Shown piece by piece: positions 8,502 to 15,714 of a DNA stretch of 38,730 nt. Origin of the DNA: a virus. The stretch's first letter is position 1, and every line of letters begins with the position of its first letter. The notes under the pieces were generated by a model. That model was not told the DNA's origin. It saw only the letters and a list, made by a program, of their open reading frames with translations, and made no database searches. A program made the position numbers and the translations under genes. The stretch is from positions 1-38,730 of IMG/VR virus record IMGVR_UViG_3300003322_000567; one strand, written 5' to 3'.

Positions 8502-8535
8502 ATAAAAAGAAAACCCGACACTAAAAAGCGTCGGG
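8502..8535 (-). terminator. Terminator-like hairpin directed on the minus strand
   Basis: CCCGAC at 8514-8519 pairs with GTCGGG at 8530-8535, with one further C-G pair after a mismatch. Read on the - strand, the stem is followed by TTTTCTTTTT (8513 down to 8504), the form of an intrinsic terminator. On the + strand the A-run precedes the stem and there is no U-tract after it. No convincing minus-strand gene exists nearby, so the target would be antisense transcription or an unannotated RNA. Confidence 0.45.
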
Positions 8536-8636
8536 GGGTCGGCAAAATAAAGATATCTACGCATCAGGCTTAACTCAACCTCTGCATGGCCGCAATATAC
8601 GCGCTTTTCTATTCCTAACAAATATAATTTATAAAT

Positions 8637-9452
8637 ATGTGTACTCGACGAGGTTACGCGACTTTCTCGGCCCTTGGCCGATATGGGCGCTTTGCCAATC
8701 AGGTATTTCAGATCGCTGGAACGATTGGCATAGCGCGCAGGAACCAATTACAGCCAGTTTTCCCGATTTGGCGTAATTATGATCACGGGGAAAGATTCGG
8801 CAGCCGTGAGGATATTAACGTATTTGAGCACATGGTTAATCCATTATCTGCTCTTCCAGTTTCCACCATAGTTAGCGGCAATTGGCAGAGCTTACCGGTT
8901 GAATGGGGGTATCATGATGTAAATCTCCTGCCCGGTAATTGGGATATTTCCGGGCACCTGCAAAGTTATAAGTACTTCGCTCATTGTATTGATGAGGTAC
9001 GGCACTATATGCGGATGAAGCAAGAGGATAAGGCAATTTGGCCTTTTTGCGCTATCCACGCCAGGCGAGGGGATTATGATAATAAATACCATCCGGTAAT
9101 ACCGGTTTACTGGTACATTGAAGCAATTAAGCAATTCCCCACTAATACGAAGTTTTTCGTATTCAGCGATCATAAGCCGTTTGTGAGCGAGCTTGCTGAT
9201 ATGTGTGAGATTCACGGGCTAATGAGGCAGGCCAATAACCTGGTGCCCGTGTTCAAGAATTACCTTGATTCCTTTGCGGTAATGAAACGTTGTGAGCACT
9301 TCATTATTGGTAATAGCTCTTATAGTGCTGCCGCTGCCATGTTATCGGAAAGCCCGGATAAGCAGGTAATAGCTCCGGCAAACTGGTTTGGTGAAGCCTA
9401 CGCGGGTATTAATGGCAAAGACATCTATTGCGATAACTGGAAAATAATGTAA
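8637..9452 (+). CDS. Glycosyltransferase family 11 (alpha-1,2-fucosyltransferase-like)
   Basis: This 271-aa protein fits GT11, enzymes that transfer fucose from GDP-fucose. The family blocks are visible in order: GRYGRFANQVFQIAG (residues about 13-27, the GxxGNQxFQ block), IHARRGDY (about 140-147, the HxRRGDY donor-binding motif), FFVFSDHKPF (about 173-182) and HFIIGNSSYSAAAAML (about 221-236, the NSTFSWWaA-type block). Length is typical. It follows a 207-bp interval with two hairpins and is followed after 1 bp by a 53-aa gene. No GDP-fucose synthesis gene is present here, so the donor would come from the host. Confidence 0.85.
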   Translation: MCTRRGYATFSALGRYGRFANQVFQIAGTIGIARRNQLQPVFPIWRNYDHGERFGSREDINVFEHMVNPLSALPVSTIVSGNWQSLPVEWGYHDVNLLPGNWDISGHLQSYKYFAHCIDEVRHYMRMKQEDKAIWPFCAIHARRGDYDNKYHPVIPVYWYIEAIKQFPTNTKFFVFSDHKPFVSELADMCEIHGLMRQANNLVPVFKNYLDSFAVMKRCEHFIIGNSSYSAAAAMLSESPDKQVIAPANWFGEAYAGINGKDIYCDNWKIM

Positions 9453-9453
9453 G

Positions 9454-9615
9454 ATGCAGCAAGTTAAAATATTTAAGAGCTCCAATATTACTTTATTAGA
9501 GCAAAACATTAATGATTTTTTAGTGTATTGCTCTAATAAAAATTATCAAATAGTTGATATAAAATATGCTATCGCTTATGCAGGTATGAGCTCAGCTTTA
9601 ATTATCTATAAATAA
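9454..9615 (+). CDS. Small Cse60-like protein (53 aa)
   Basis: The ATG at 9454 follows the fucosyltransferase stop by one base and opens 53 codons ending at TAA 9613-9615. The sequence MQQVKIFKSSN, a central acidic/helical stretch, then YQIVDIKYAIAY and a C-terminal SALIIYK match the layout of the small Cse60-type family. That family has a beta strand, a helix, an I-x-D-I-K-Y strand and an A-L-I-x-Y end, and is also found in phages and non-sporulating bacteria. The family role is unknown. Its start and stop fit neatly between two sugar genes, supporting expression. Confidence 0.65.
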   Translation: MQQVKIFKSSNITLLEQNINDFLVYCSNKNYQIVDIKYAIAYAGMSSALIIYK

Positions 9616-9622
9616 TAGCCCT

Positions 9623-10663
9623 ATGCGAATAATGTGGAGCATCCATTTATATCCCCCTTACCATAATTGTGGTGCTGAGTATGTAGCGCATCACGTTAAT
9701 AAATACCTGCTCTCAAAAGGCCATGAGGTAAGAGTACTTAATTTACAAAGTAAAGGCGATCATTATACTTTCGAAGGAGTGGATGTTATTACTAATATAA
9801 AGAGCTTTGACCCCTTTCATTGGCCTGATGTCATTCTCACTCACCTGGATTTTACGAAGTATACGATGAACGTGGCAAGGGTAATGAAAAAGCCGGTTGT
9901 TCATTTCGTTCATAATAGCTCCAAATATCCGGAAATAGCGGAAGCGAACAATAAGCAATATGTAGTTTATAATGCAAAATGGATTAGAGATGCGTTGAAT
10001 TACTCACACCAGTCAATGGTTCTTTACCCACCTTGCCCGATGGGTCATTATAAACTCGAAATGGAACCCATCAACAATGAGCATATCACATTGATAAACC
10101 TTAATGAGAATAAAGGAGGGCTCATTTTGCTAAAACTGGCCAAGACAATGCCCGATTATAAATTTTTAGGTGTAATCGGCTCATACGACGATGGAGGTAT
10201 GCAGCCTGCGATAGTTGATGAGTTGAGAGCTCAGCCCAATGTGACTGTGGTGGATCACTCAAGTGATGTAAAAGCAATTTATCGAAAAACTAGAATTTTA
10301 TTAGTACCTTCGCGTTACGAGAGTTGGGGCCGAGTAGCAACCGAGGCAATGATCAACGGGATACCGGTTATTGCCTGCCCCACGCAGGGCTTACTTGAGA
10401 ATTGCCAACACGGTGCCCTTTTCGTAAATCCTCGCGGCGAAAAAACTACAGACATCTACGGCGACATCACCTCTCACGATGGAAATAGCTATGACATTTC
10501 CCTATTTAAGTACTTCATTAAATCGCTAGACGATCCAAACGAGTACCTTAAACGTTCGCAATTAGGCATACTCAGAGCTCAGGAGCTCGAAACGGAATAT
10601 CAAGAGCAAATAATACAGCTTGAAAAATTTCTCTATTATGCGAAACAGGATTATAAAAATTGA
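9623..10663 (+). CDS. Glycosyltransferase family 4
   Basis: This is a 346-aa retaining GT-B glycosyltransferase. The N-terminal domain opens with a strand and an acceptor-side P-Y-H-N-x-G-A-E loop (about residues 12-19). The C-terminal nucleotide-sugar domain has LINLNENKGG (about 157-166) and the E-x7-E motif ESWGRVATEA (E233 and E241), followed by INGIPVIACPTQG, all characteristic of GT4. It is the last sugar gene. Its 3' end overlaps the connector gene by 26 bp, so the cassette re-joins the structural operon without a gap. The donor sugar cannot be assigned. Confidence 0.88.
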   Translation: MRIMWSIHLYPPYHNCGAEYVAHHVNKYLLSKGHEVRVLNLQSKGDHYTFEGVDVITNIKSFDPFHWPDVILTHLDFTKYTMNVARVMKKPVVHFVHNSSKYPEIAEANNKQYVVYNAKWIRDALNYSHQSMVLYPPCPMGHYKLEMEPINNEHITLINLNENKGGLILLKLAKTMPDYKFLGVIGSYDDGGMQPAIVDELRAQPNVTVVDHSSDVKAIYRKTRILLVPSRYESWGRVATEAMINGIPVIACPTQGLLENCQHGALFVNPRGEKTTDIYGDITSHDGNSYDISLFKYFIKSLDDPNEYLKRSQLGILRAQELETEYQEQIIQLEKFLYYAKQDYKN

Positions 10664-11165
10664 CCAAACGGCTTCAAATGATACGTGGGTTACTCTCGCA
10701 GATGTAAAAGAGTGGCTTATTGTGGAGCATAATGAGGACGATGCTTTATTAACTCGGCTAATTAAAGCCGTTAGGATTGCTTTTGAAAAGTGGACAAAGA
10801 TGTGCATAGTTGACTCAGTTGTGGTTGTTACGGCTGAGATTAATTGTGGAGAGTTTAAATTGCCCCGTCTACCATTCAAAGAGATTAATTCGGTGGATAT
10901 ACGTGAAAGTGACAATTCTTTTACAGCTATGTCAACCGATGATTACACCGTTTTAGGTAATTCAATTCTCTTTGAGAAAAAGGGTATTATCAGGATTGAT
11001 TATAATGCCTCATGGAATGGCGCTTTACCCGATGATATTAAAATAGCCGGTTTCTCTGAGATCGCTTTGCGCTATGAAAACCGTGGCGATGTAAAAGGGG
11101 AAAGCGGATTTAGCCAGGTTGCAGAAACTTATCTTTTGCCCTATGTAAATATGAGTTATCTATGA
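10638..11165 (+). CDS. Head-tail connector (gp6-like adaptor)
   Basis: This 175-aa protein fits the phage gp6-like/DNA-packaging adaptor family that binds under the portal. The N-terminus has the standard helical segment TLADVKEWLIVEHNEDDALL (about residues 17-36), followed by KAVRIAFEKWTKM and a beta-rich half with KLPRLPFKEINSV. I prefer the ATG at 10638 over a TTG at 10620. The start lies inside the GT4 gene and the stop overlaps the next ATG. In most related phages this gene comes directly after capsid; here the sugar cassette separates them. Confidence 0.85.
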   Translation: MRNRIIKIDQTASNDTWVTLADVKEWLIVEHNEDDALLTRLIKAVRIAFEKWTKMCIVDSVVVVTAEINCGEFKLPRLPFKEINSVDIRESDNSFTAMSTDDYTVLGNSILFEKKGIIRIDYNASWNGALPDDIKIAGFSEIALRYENRGDVKGESGFSQVAETYLLPYVNMSYL

Positions 11166-11521
11166 GTAAGACAAGCATAGGCCAATATAAGACATTCGCA
11201 ATGATACAATCGAATGCGCCAAAATTACAATATGGCTCCGCGCATGTTGGTGCCGGTTTTAAAGATAAGTATCAGGATTTTAAGAGAGTGAGAGGGGAGT
11301 TCAAACAAAAGAACAGCACACGAGAATTAGAGGACGGTACAATAGTTAAAGTGAATGGGTATCAATTTAAGTTCCGCTATGATAACGATATTATGAGCGT
11401 ACTAGATTTGCAATTGAGGCTTATCATAGAAGGCGATACTTACACGCTTATAAGTTGGGATGTTGATAAGCATGGCAGAAATACGCAATTCATTTTCGAA
11501 TTATCACAATATGGTAAGTAA
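11162..11521 (+). CDS. Head closure / head-tail joining protein
   Basis: This is a 119-aa protein in the position of the head-tail joining (stopper) protein. It is beta-rich with a segment that reads like the family (VNGYQFKFRYDNDIM, then RLIIEGDTYTLISWD, about residues 60-104). It starts in an ATGA overlap with the adaptor gene and ends in a TAATG overlap with the tail-completion gene. Function is inferred from fold-like pattern and synteny. Confidence 0.75.
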   Translation: MSKTSIGQYKTFAMIQSNAPKLQYGSAHVGAGFKDKYQDFKRVRGEFKQKNSTRELEDGTIVKVNGYQFKFRYDNDIMSVLDLQLRLIIEGDTYTLISWDVDKHGRNTQFIFELSQYGK

Positions 11522-12054
11522 TGGCAATGACGTTTGGGTCGGTGCACCTTGTACGCATAAACGAATTACTAACGGATATCGATAGTACAAATATCGCTTT
11601 ATTACAAGAGATATCATTTGAAATGGAAGCTACCGCTATTGACATAGTGCGGATTGCAAAGCAAAAAGTTTCAAAGGATATGGGGGTACTTGCGAGAGGT
11701 ATCAGTTATGTAAAGAAAAGCTCTTTTAATTTCACAATAATTAGCGCCGCTCAGTATAGCGCATTTGAAGAGTTTGGAACATCCGGCATTTCCGGCTCTT
11801 CAGTTCAAGTGCCTACGGGGTTTGAAGAAGTGGCGGCGCAATTTCGAGGTGTGGATATAGATACCGGTGGTTTAAAATTAAGTGATGCAATTGAGGCTTG
11901 GGGGGCACGTAAAGGAATGGAGAGAGCAGATATCCATGGAGTATATTTAAAAATTTTACATTATGGGCGTAACCCGCACCCGTTTTTAATCCCTGCGTAT
12001 TTAACAGAAACGCAGAATTTACTTAGACGTTTAAATACCCTATTGAACAAATGA
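11521..12054 (+). CDS. Tail completion / neck protein, HK97 gp10-like
   Basis: This 177-aa protein matches the HK97 gp10-type neck family: an N-terminal helix, then the stretch VSKDMGVLARGISYVKK, AQYSAFEEFGTSGISG (about residues 78-93) and a C-terminal RNPHPFLIPAYL (about 156-167). The P-H-P-F-L-x-P-A segment is the family hallmark. It sits between the joining protein and the tail terminator, overlapping both by a few bases. Confidence 0.87.
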   Translation: MAMTFGSVHLVRINELLTDIDSTNIALLQEISFEMEATAIDIVRIAKQKVSKDMGVLARGISYVKKSSFNFTIISAAQYSAFEEFGTSGISGSSVQVPTGFEEVAAQFRGVDIDTGGLKLSDAIEAWGARKGMERADIHGVYLKILHYGRNPHPFLIPAYLTETQNLLRRLNTLLNK

Positions 12055-12503
12055 ACAGAGAAACGGCCGTCCGGAATGGATTTTACCAGGCTCTTGAAGG
12101 TTTGAGTGTAGCCATCCCCGATGAGGGTACAATAACAGTACCTCTAAGCTCTAATAAAAACGAGAGCGATTCGAATTTGTATGTCCTTATTGAAAGCCAG
12201 TTCGCACAAAACCGTAGCGATATGGCCGTTTATCGCTGGAAGGCTACACTCGAACTTGTTATTTACCATCAGCAACAAAATTCAGCTACTTTCGATTACG
12301 TTGATATAGTAAGCGATAAAATTGAGTCTCTGCTTTTACCAGCTATACCTAACAGTAATAACTTAGTTCCGCAAAGCGGATGGGCTTTTCATGCATTACA
12401 ATTAGAATCGGTAAACAGTATGCAATTAACGTTAGGGCAGAACAAGGCCAAAACGGTTGTTGCAAAGTCCATGCAATTCTCATTAATAATAACTAAAATT
12501 TAG
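12051..12503 (+). CDS. Probable tail terminator protein
   Basis: This 150-aa protein occupies the tail-terminator position between the gp10-like neck protein and the tail tube. It shows an N-terminal helix (TAVRNGFYQALEGL), a central VYRWKATLELVIYH strand, a DIVSDKIESLLL helix and alternating C-terminal strands, in line with the gpU/gp17 tail-terminator fold. It starts in an ATGA overlap. The assignment rests mainly on order and secondary-structure pattern. Confidence 0.68.
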   Translation: MNRETAVRNGFYQALEGLSVAIPDEGTITVPLSSNKNESDSNLYVLIESQFAQNRSDMAVYRWKATLELVIYHQQQNSATFDYVDIVSDKIESLLLPAIPNSNNLVPQSGWAFHALQLESVNSMQLTLGQNKAKTVVAKSMQFSLIITKI

Positions 12504-12507
12504 ATTC

Positions 12508-12939
12508 ATGAGCACTTACGTACAGTCCTCAGCCAATCCATTGGAGCTTTCCTTTGATGGCGGGAACACCTGGAAAACTTTAGTATGTATCACTAATTAC
12601 AATCGAAACCTCGGTGCGACATTAACGGAAACTGAAACGCTATCATGCGGCACATTACAAGGCTCAGGTACACCTAAATTTGATTTCTCCGGTGAAGCTG
12701 TGACAGACATTGATCCTGCGTCTAATCAAGTCTCACAAGAGGATTTAGAAGCTGTGATCTTAACAGGGGGTACAATTCTTGGCCGGACTCGCTGGCCGTC
12801 TACCGGCTCCGTGAGCTCATTACTTTATTTAAAGGGCTCACTAAAGGTTGAGAGCGTAAATCAAAAGAACGCTCCAAATGATCTCGTAAAATTTGATTTC
12901 TCATTAAAAGGAACGGGCCTCCCTGAGTTGGCGCCATAA
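12508..12939 (+). CDS. Major tail tube protein
   Basis: This 143-aa protein polymerises into the tail tube. It is Gly/Ser/Thr-rich and beta-rich, with ELSFDGGNTWKTLVCITNY at the start, an EAVTDIDPASNQV loop and a C-terminal VKFDFSLKGTGLPEL. This resembles TP901-1-type major tail proteins. It lies immediately before the tail assembly chaperone genes, the standard place. The N-terminal domain of the 17776 protein has a similar strand pattern, suggesting a second tube-like domain at the tail tip. Confidence 0.85.
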   Translation: MSTYVQSSANPLELSFDGGNTWKTLVCITNYNRNLGATLTETETLSCGTLQGSGTPKFDFSGEAVTDIDPASNQVSQEDLEAVILTGGTILGRTRWPSTGSVSSLLYLKGSLKVESVNQKNAPNDLVKFDFSLKGTGLPELAP

Positions 12940-12946
12940 AATCACA

Positions 12947-13480
12947 ATGGTAACAAATACCTCCGGCTTAACAACTATTACGGTAAGGAACGAAATAATT
13001 GAAATAAAGTTTGGCCTGCCCGCTTGCCAGGCATTTAGCGCGATGTGCATTGCAGATGATAGCGAGAAATACATCATTGGCACTAAATTACAGGCTCTCG
13101 GGCTCGCCAAACTTTTACTGGCTGGCTATGAGAATAATTGCTTAGTGAGAGATATAACTCCTAAGTACACACTAGGCACCTTCATGGAGTTCATTGAAGA
13201 TACTCTTATCGATAATCCGGCAGAAGCAGCAAGGATTGTACAAGTGTTTGCTGATTCCCGTTATACGCAAAAACTATTAGAAGAGGCTGATAAAATTAAC
13301 CAGGCAGTTGAAGAGGCAAAAAAAAAATTGACTGGGAATTTATCGAATCTTTCGCCCTCTACGAGCTTGGTCTCACGCAAAGACAATACTATGAATGTAC
13401 CTTCCGGGAGTTTGAGCTCCGTAAAGAAGGGTACGAACGCGATGAAACCAAAAAAGCGGAAACCCAAAAGCAAATACTAG
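12947..13480 (+). CDS. Tail assembly chaperone, unshifted product (gpG-like)
   Basis: This 177-aa product is the shorter of two chaperones that bind the tape measure protein during tail assembly. Residues 1-123 form a compact helical domain. At 13318-13327 lies a run of ten A (codons GCA AAA AAA AAA TTG). Unshifted translation continues for about 50 residues of Ser/Lys-rich sequence of low information (LSNLSPSTSLVSR). That tail is what the real downstream gene looks like in the wrong frame. Synteny between tail tube and tape measure is exact for this gene pair. Confidence 0.87.
   Translation: MVTNTSGLTTITVRNEIIEIKFGLPACQAFSAMCIADDSEKYIIGTKLQALGLAKLLLAGYENNCLVRDITPKYTLGTFMEFIEDTLIDNPAEAARIVQVFADSRYTQKLLEEADKINQAVEEAKKKLTGNLSNLSPSTSLVSRKDNTMNVPSGSLSSVKKGTNAMKPKKRKPKSKY
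13318..13327 (+). other. Programmed -1 frameshift site, run of ten A
   Basis: The run A10 contains the slippery heptamer A-AAA-AAA in the frame of the upstream chaperone. In the -1 frame there are stops at 13288 and 13309 just upstream. Downstream the same frame is open from 13312 to 13695 without a nearby ATG, so the downstream frame can only be reached by slippage. A purine-rich AAGAGG sits just upstream and might stimulate slipping. Confidence 0.88.
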
Positions 13481-13698
13481 AAATTGAGGATATACGCTCA
13501 TGGCGGCAGGCAAGACTAATTGCGTATATGCATAGTGATGGAAAAAAAACTCTCTTAGAGTTTTTACCGCTTAAATACGATCCAACTCCCGAAGAGTGGG
13601 CAGAAATGCTGAAAGAGGCTAAGGTAGAACAAGAGAAAAAAGATGATGAGTATGCCAGGCAGGTACTAGCGGAATTTAAACGGCTAAACTTAAAGTAA
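13327..13698 (+). CDS. Tail assembly chaperone extension (gpT-like), made by -1 frameshift
   Basis: This is the 123-codon extension fused to the first 127 residues of the 12947 product, giving a fusion of about 250 aa. The frame reads IDWEFIESFALYELGLTQRQ, then FREFELRKEGYERDE, SWRQARLIAYMHSDGKK and LLEFLPLKYDPTPEEW. It is a highly charged helical protein with strongly gene-like composition, and it ends at TAA 13696-13698 immediately before the tape measure ATG. It has no usable start of its own, so it is easily missed by start-to-stop gene finding. This matches the G/GT arrangement of lambda-like tails. Confidence 0.85.
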   Translation: MDWEFIESFALYELGLTQRQYYECTFREFELRKEGYERDETKKAETQKQILEIEDIRSWRQARLIAYMHSDGKKTLLEFLPLKYDPTPEEWAEMLKEAKVEQEKKDDEYARQVLAEFKRLNLK

Positions 13699-15714
13699 AT
13701 GCCAAATTTTGAAATCGAGGTTGGTGGGAATATAGCACCAATCACCCGCGCCCTACAAGACCTAAAGAGCGATCTTAAGGGCTTCAAGGGCGAACTTGAG
13801 CGCTCAACCGATCCTCTAAGCGTTGCAAAGCTTAATGCGGAGATTAAAAAAACGGAAGATGAGATAAAGCGCATTAAAGGAGTTGGGCCTATTATAGGCT
13901 CTCCTGCCGTTAAAGGCGTAGACCAGGCAGCCAACTCGCTCACCAATATGAGCAGGGTAATACAAGATGCGCCTTTCGGTTTTATCGCCATTCAAAATAA
14001 CCTCAACCCATTGCTCGAATCATTCCAGCGGCTAAAAGCTGAGACAGGTTCTAATGCAGGAGCATTAAAAGCGCTTGGCTCGGTTCTCGGCGGGGCCGGT
14101 GGTGTTGGGATAGGCTTATCGGTTGTTAGCGGTTTGGTAACTGTGGCAATTCAGAAGTACGGCTCGTTAGGTAATGCCGTTGATGCTTTATTTGGGAGTT
14201 TATCAAAAGCTGCACAAGCCCAAAGGGATGTTGCCGAAACTTTCGCAGCGGCAAGCGGCAAAGCGGGTGGAGAGATTGCAAATATCCAGGCATTGCTGAC
14301 CGTTGCCCGTGATGAAACTCTATCCCGTAGTGCTAGAGCAGAAGCGATAAATAAACTGAATAAGGAATATGATGGGTACTTACCTAAGCTAACGCAAGAG
14401 AATATAAGTACCAAAGAAGTAACTGAGTCGATAAATAAATTAACGGCTTCGCTCATACGACAAGCCAAAATTAAAGGGCTACAAGACCTAATAAGCAAAG
14501 AAACCGCAAAGCAGGCAGAGCTAATGGCCCATTCGTTGGGCGAGAATGCGAACTGGTGGGATAACATCGTTGCCGCAGCAAAAAGTTTTGGGCCTGCCGG
14601 TAACTTTTTTAATGAGCAGACCATACTAGGAGCTAAGCGCACAGCTTCAGAGTTTCAGGATGCATCCGATAGGATTGCCACTTTCCAAAAGTTCTTAAAC
14701 GAGCTAACAAAAGAAGAAGCAGTCAACGGAACGTTATTTGATGAGACCAAACTTAAGAAAGGCGAGGATTTATTAAAGAAACGCCTGGAAGCTCTTGAAA
14801 AGATCAAAAAGGAAACGAAAGACACAACCGCGCTCGTCGGGATAGAGGAAGCTATATTCGAAGTAAAAGTAAAAATAGCTATCCGGGATGATAAAAAACG
14901 GTTAAGTAAAACCGAATTTGATCAATTATTACTTGGCTTTCAGGAGGATTTGAATAAGGCTTTTTTAAATCAGGCTATTTCTTTTGAAGCAATACCAAAA
15001 GTAAAATTCTCACCGGTTGCACTAGCCGAGATACCCAAAGAAATAACTGATAAAGTTAGTAAGGCTACCGGTAATGAAAAGATAACTGTAACCTTGCATG
15101 ATGCCAGAGTATTGATCCTCGGGCGTAAGGTAACGGCTCAGATAGAAGGTAAGGAAGCGATAAATAAGAAATTATCCGAAGAGATCAATGGGGCTTTAGA
15201 AGGGCTGCAAGTTGATTTAACGGCTTCTTTTGGTGAAGCATTGGGCGAAGCCTTCAGCAATGCAATACAGGGTAATGATCTCGGTGATGGACTTCGCAAT
15301 GCAGCTAAGCAGATGCTTTCCATTCTCGGCTCAGTTATGCAGCAAATAGGCCGTTATGTTATTGCAGCGGCTATAAAGATACAATTGCTAAAGAAAACCC
15401 TTGAACAATGGGCGGTAGCTAATCCGGCGCTTGCGATCCTTGCCGGTGTGGGCTTGATCGCAGCCGGAGCCGCTCTCAAGAATGCTACGTTCCAAGGGCC
15501 GAAATTCGCGCAGGGGGGTATTGTGACAGGCCCCACAATAGGCTTAATAGGAGAAGCTGGAAAAGAGGCTATAATACCGCTTAATAAGTTACCTGGTCTT
15601 ATTGGCCAAACCGGAGGTACTACGGTTGTACTCAATAGCAGATTAGGTATAGATGGACGTACCCTTGTAGCATTTATCGAAAAAGAAACCACCCGTTTTA
15701 ATCGCGTCAGATAA
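13699..15714 (+). CDS. Tape measure protein
   Basis: This 671-aa protein sets tail length and is threaded through the tube. The N-terminal 50 residues form a coiled coil, followed by a hydrophobic glycine-rich segment (about 130-155), long helical stretches and a second hydrophobic segment (about 570-592). The C-terminus has the widely conserved tape-measure signature AQGGIVTGPTIGLIGEAGKE (about 604-623), then IIPLNKLP. It starts directly after the chaperone fusion stop and ends in a TAATG overlap with the next tail gene. At 671 aa it predicts a fairly short siphovirus tail, on the order of 100 nm by the usual 1.5 Å per residue rule. Confidence 0.92.
   Translation: MPNFEIEVGGNIAPITRALQDLKSDLKGFKGELERSTDPLSVAKLNAEIKKTEDEIKRIKGVGPIIGSPAVKGVDQAANSLTNMSRVIQDAPFGFIAIQNNLNPLLESFQRLKAETGSNAGALKALGSVLGGAGGVGIGLSVVSGLVTVAIQKYGSLGNAVDALFGSLSKAAQAQRDVAETFAAASGKAGGEIANIQALLTVARDETLSRSARAEAINKLNKEYDGYLPKLTQENISTKEVTESINKLTASLIRQAKIKGLQDLISKETAKQAELMAHSLGENANWWDNIVAAAKSFGPAGNFFNEQTILGAKRTASEFQDASDRIATFQKFLNELTKEEAVNGTLFDETKLKKGEDLLKKRLEALEKIKKETKDTTALVGIEEAIFEVKVKIAIRDDKKRLSKTEFDQLLLGFQEDLNKAFLNQAISFEAIPKVKFSPVALAEIPKEITDKVSKATGNEKITVTLHDARVLILGRKVTAQIEGKEAINKKLSEEINGALEGLQVDLTASFGEALGEAFSNAIQGNDLGDGLRNAAKQMLSILGSVMQQIGRYVIAAAIKIQLLKKTLEQWAVANPALAILAGVGLIAAGAALKNATFQGPKFAQGGIVTGPTIGLIGEAGKEAIIPLNKLPGLIGQTGGTTVVLNSRLGIDGRTLVAFIEKETTRFNRVR

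Noticed and set aside
8487-8747. Minus-strand frame that could use the minus-facing terminator
   Set aside because: It covers the hairpin itself and the conserved start of the GT11 gene, with no recognisable features; the hairpin lies inside its 3' end, not after it.
13389-13991. 200-codon minus-strand frame opposite the chaperone and tape measure genes
   Set aside because: It is opposite two well-supported genes, is Ser/Arg-rich and resembles no protein; the plus-strand -1 frame here is convincingly coding.
14151-14642. 163-codon minus-strand frame inside the tape measure gene
   Set aside because: Antisense of an alanine/lysine-rich helical gene, which leaves long stop-free antisense frames; no domain pattern.
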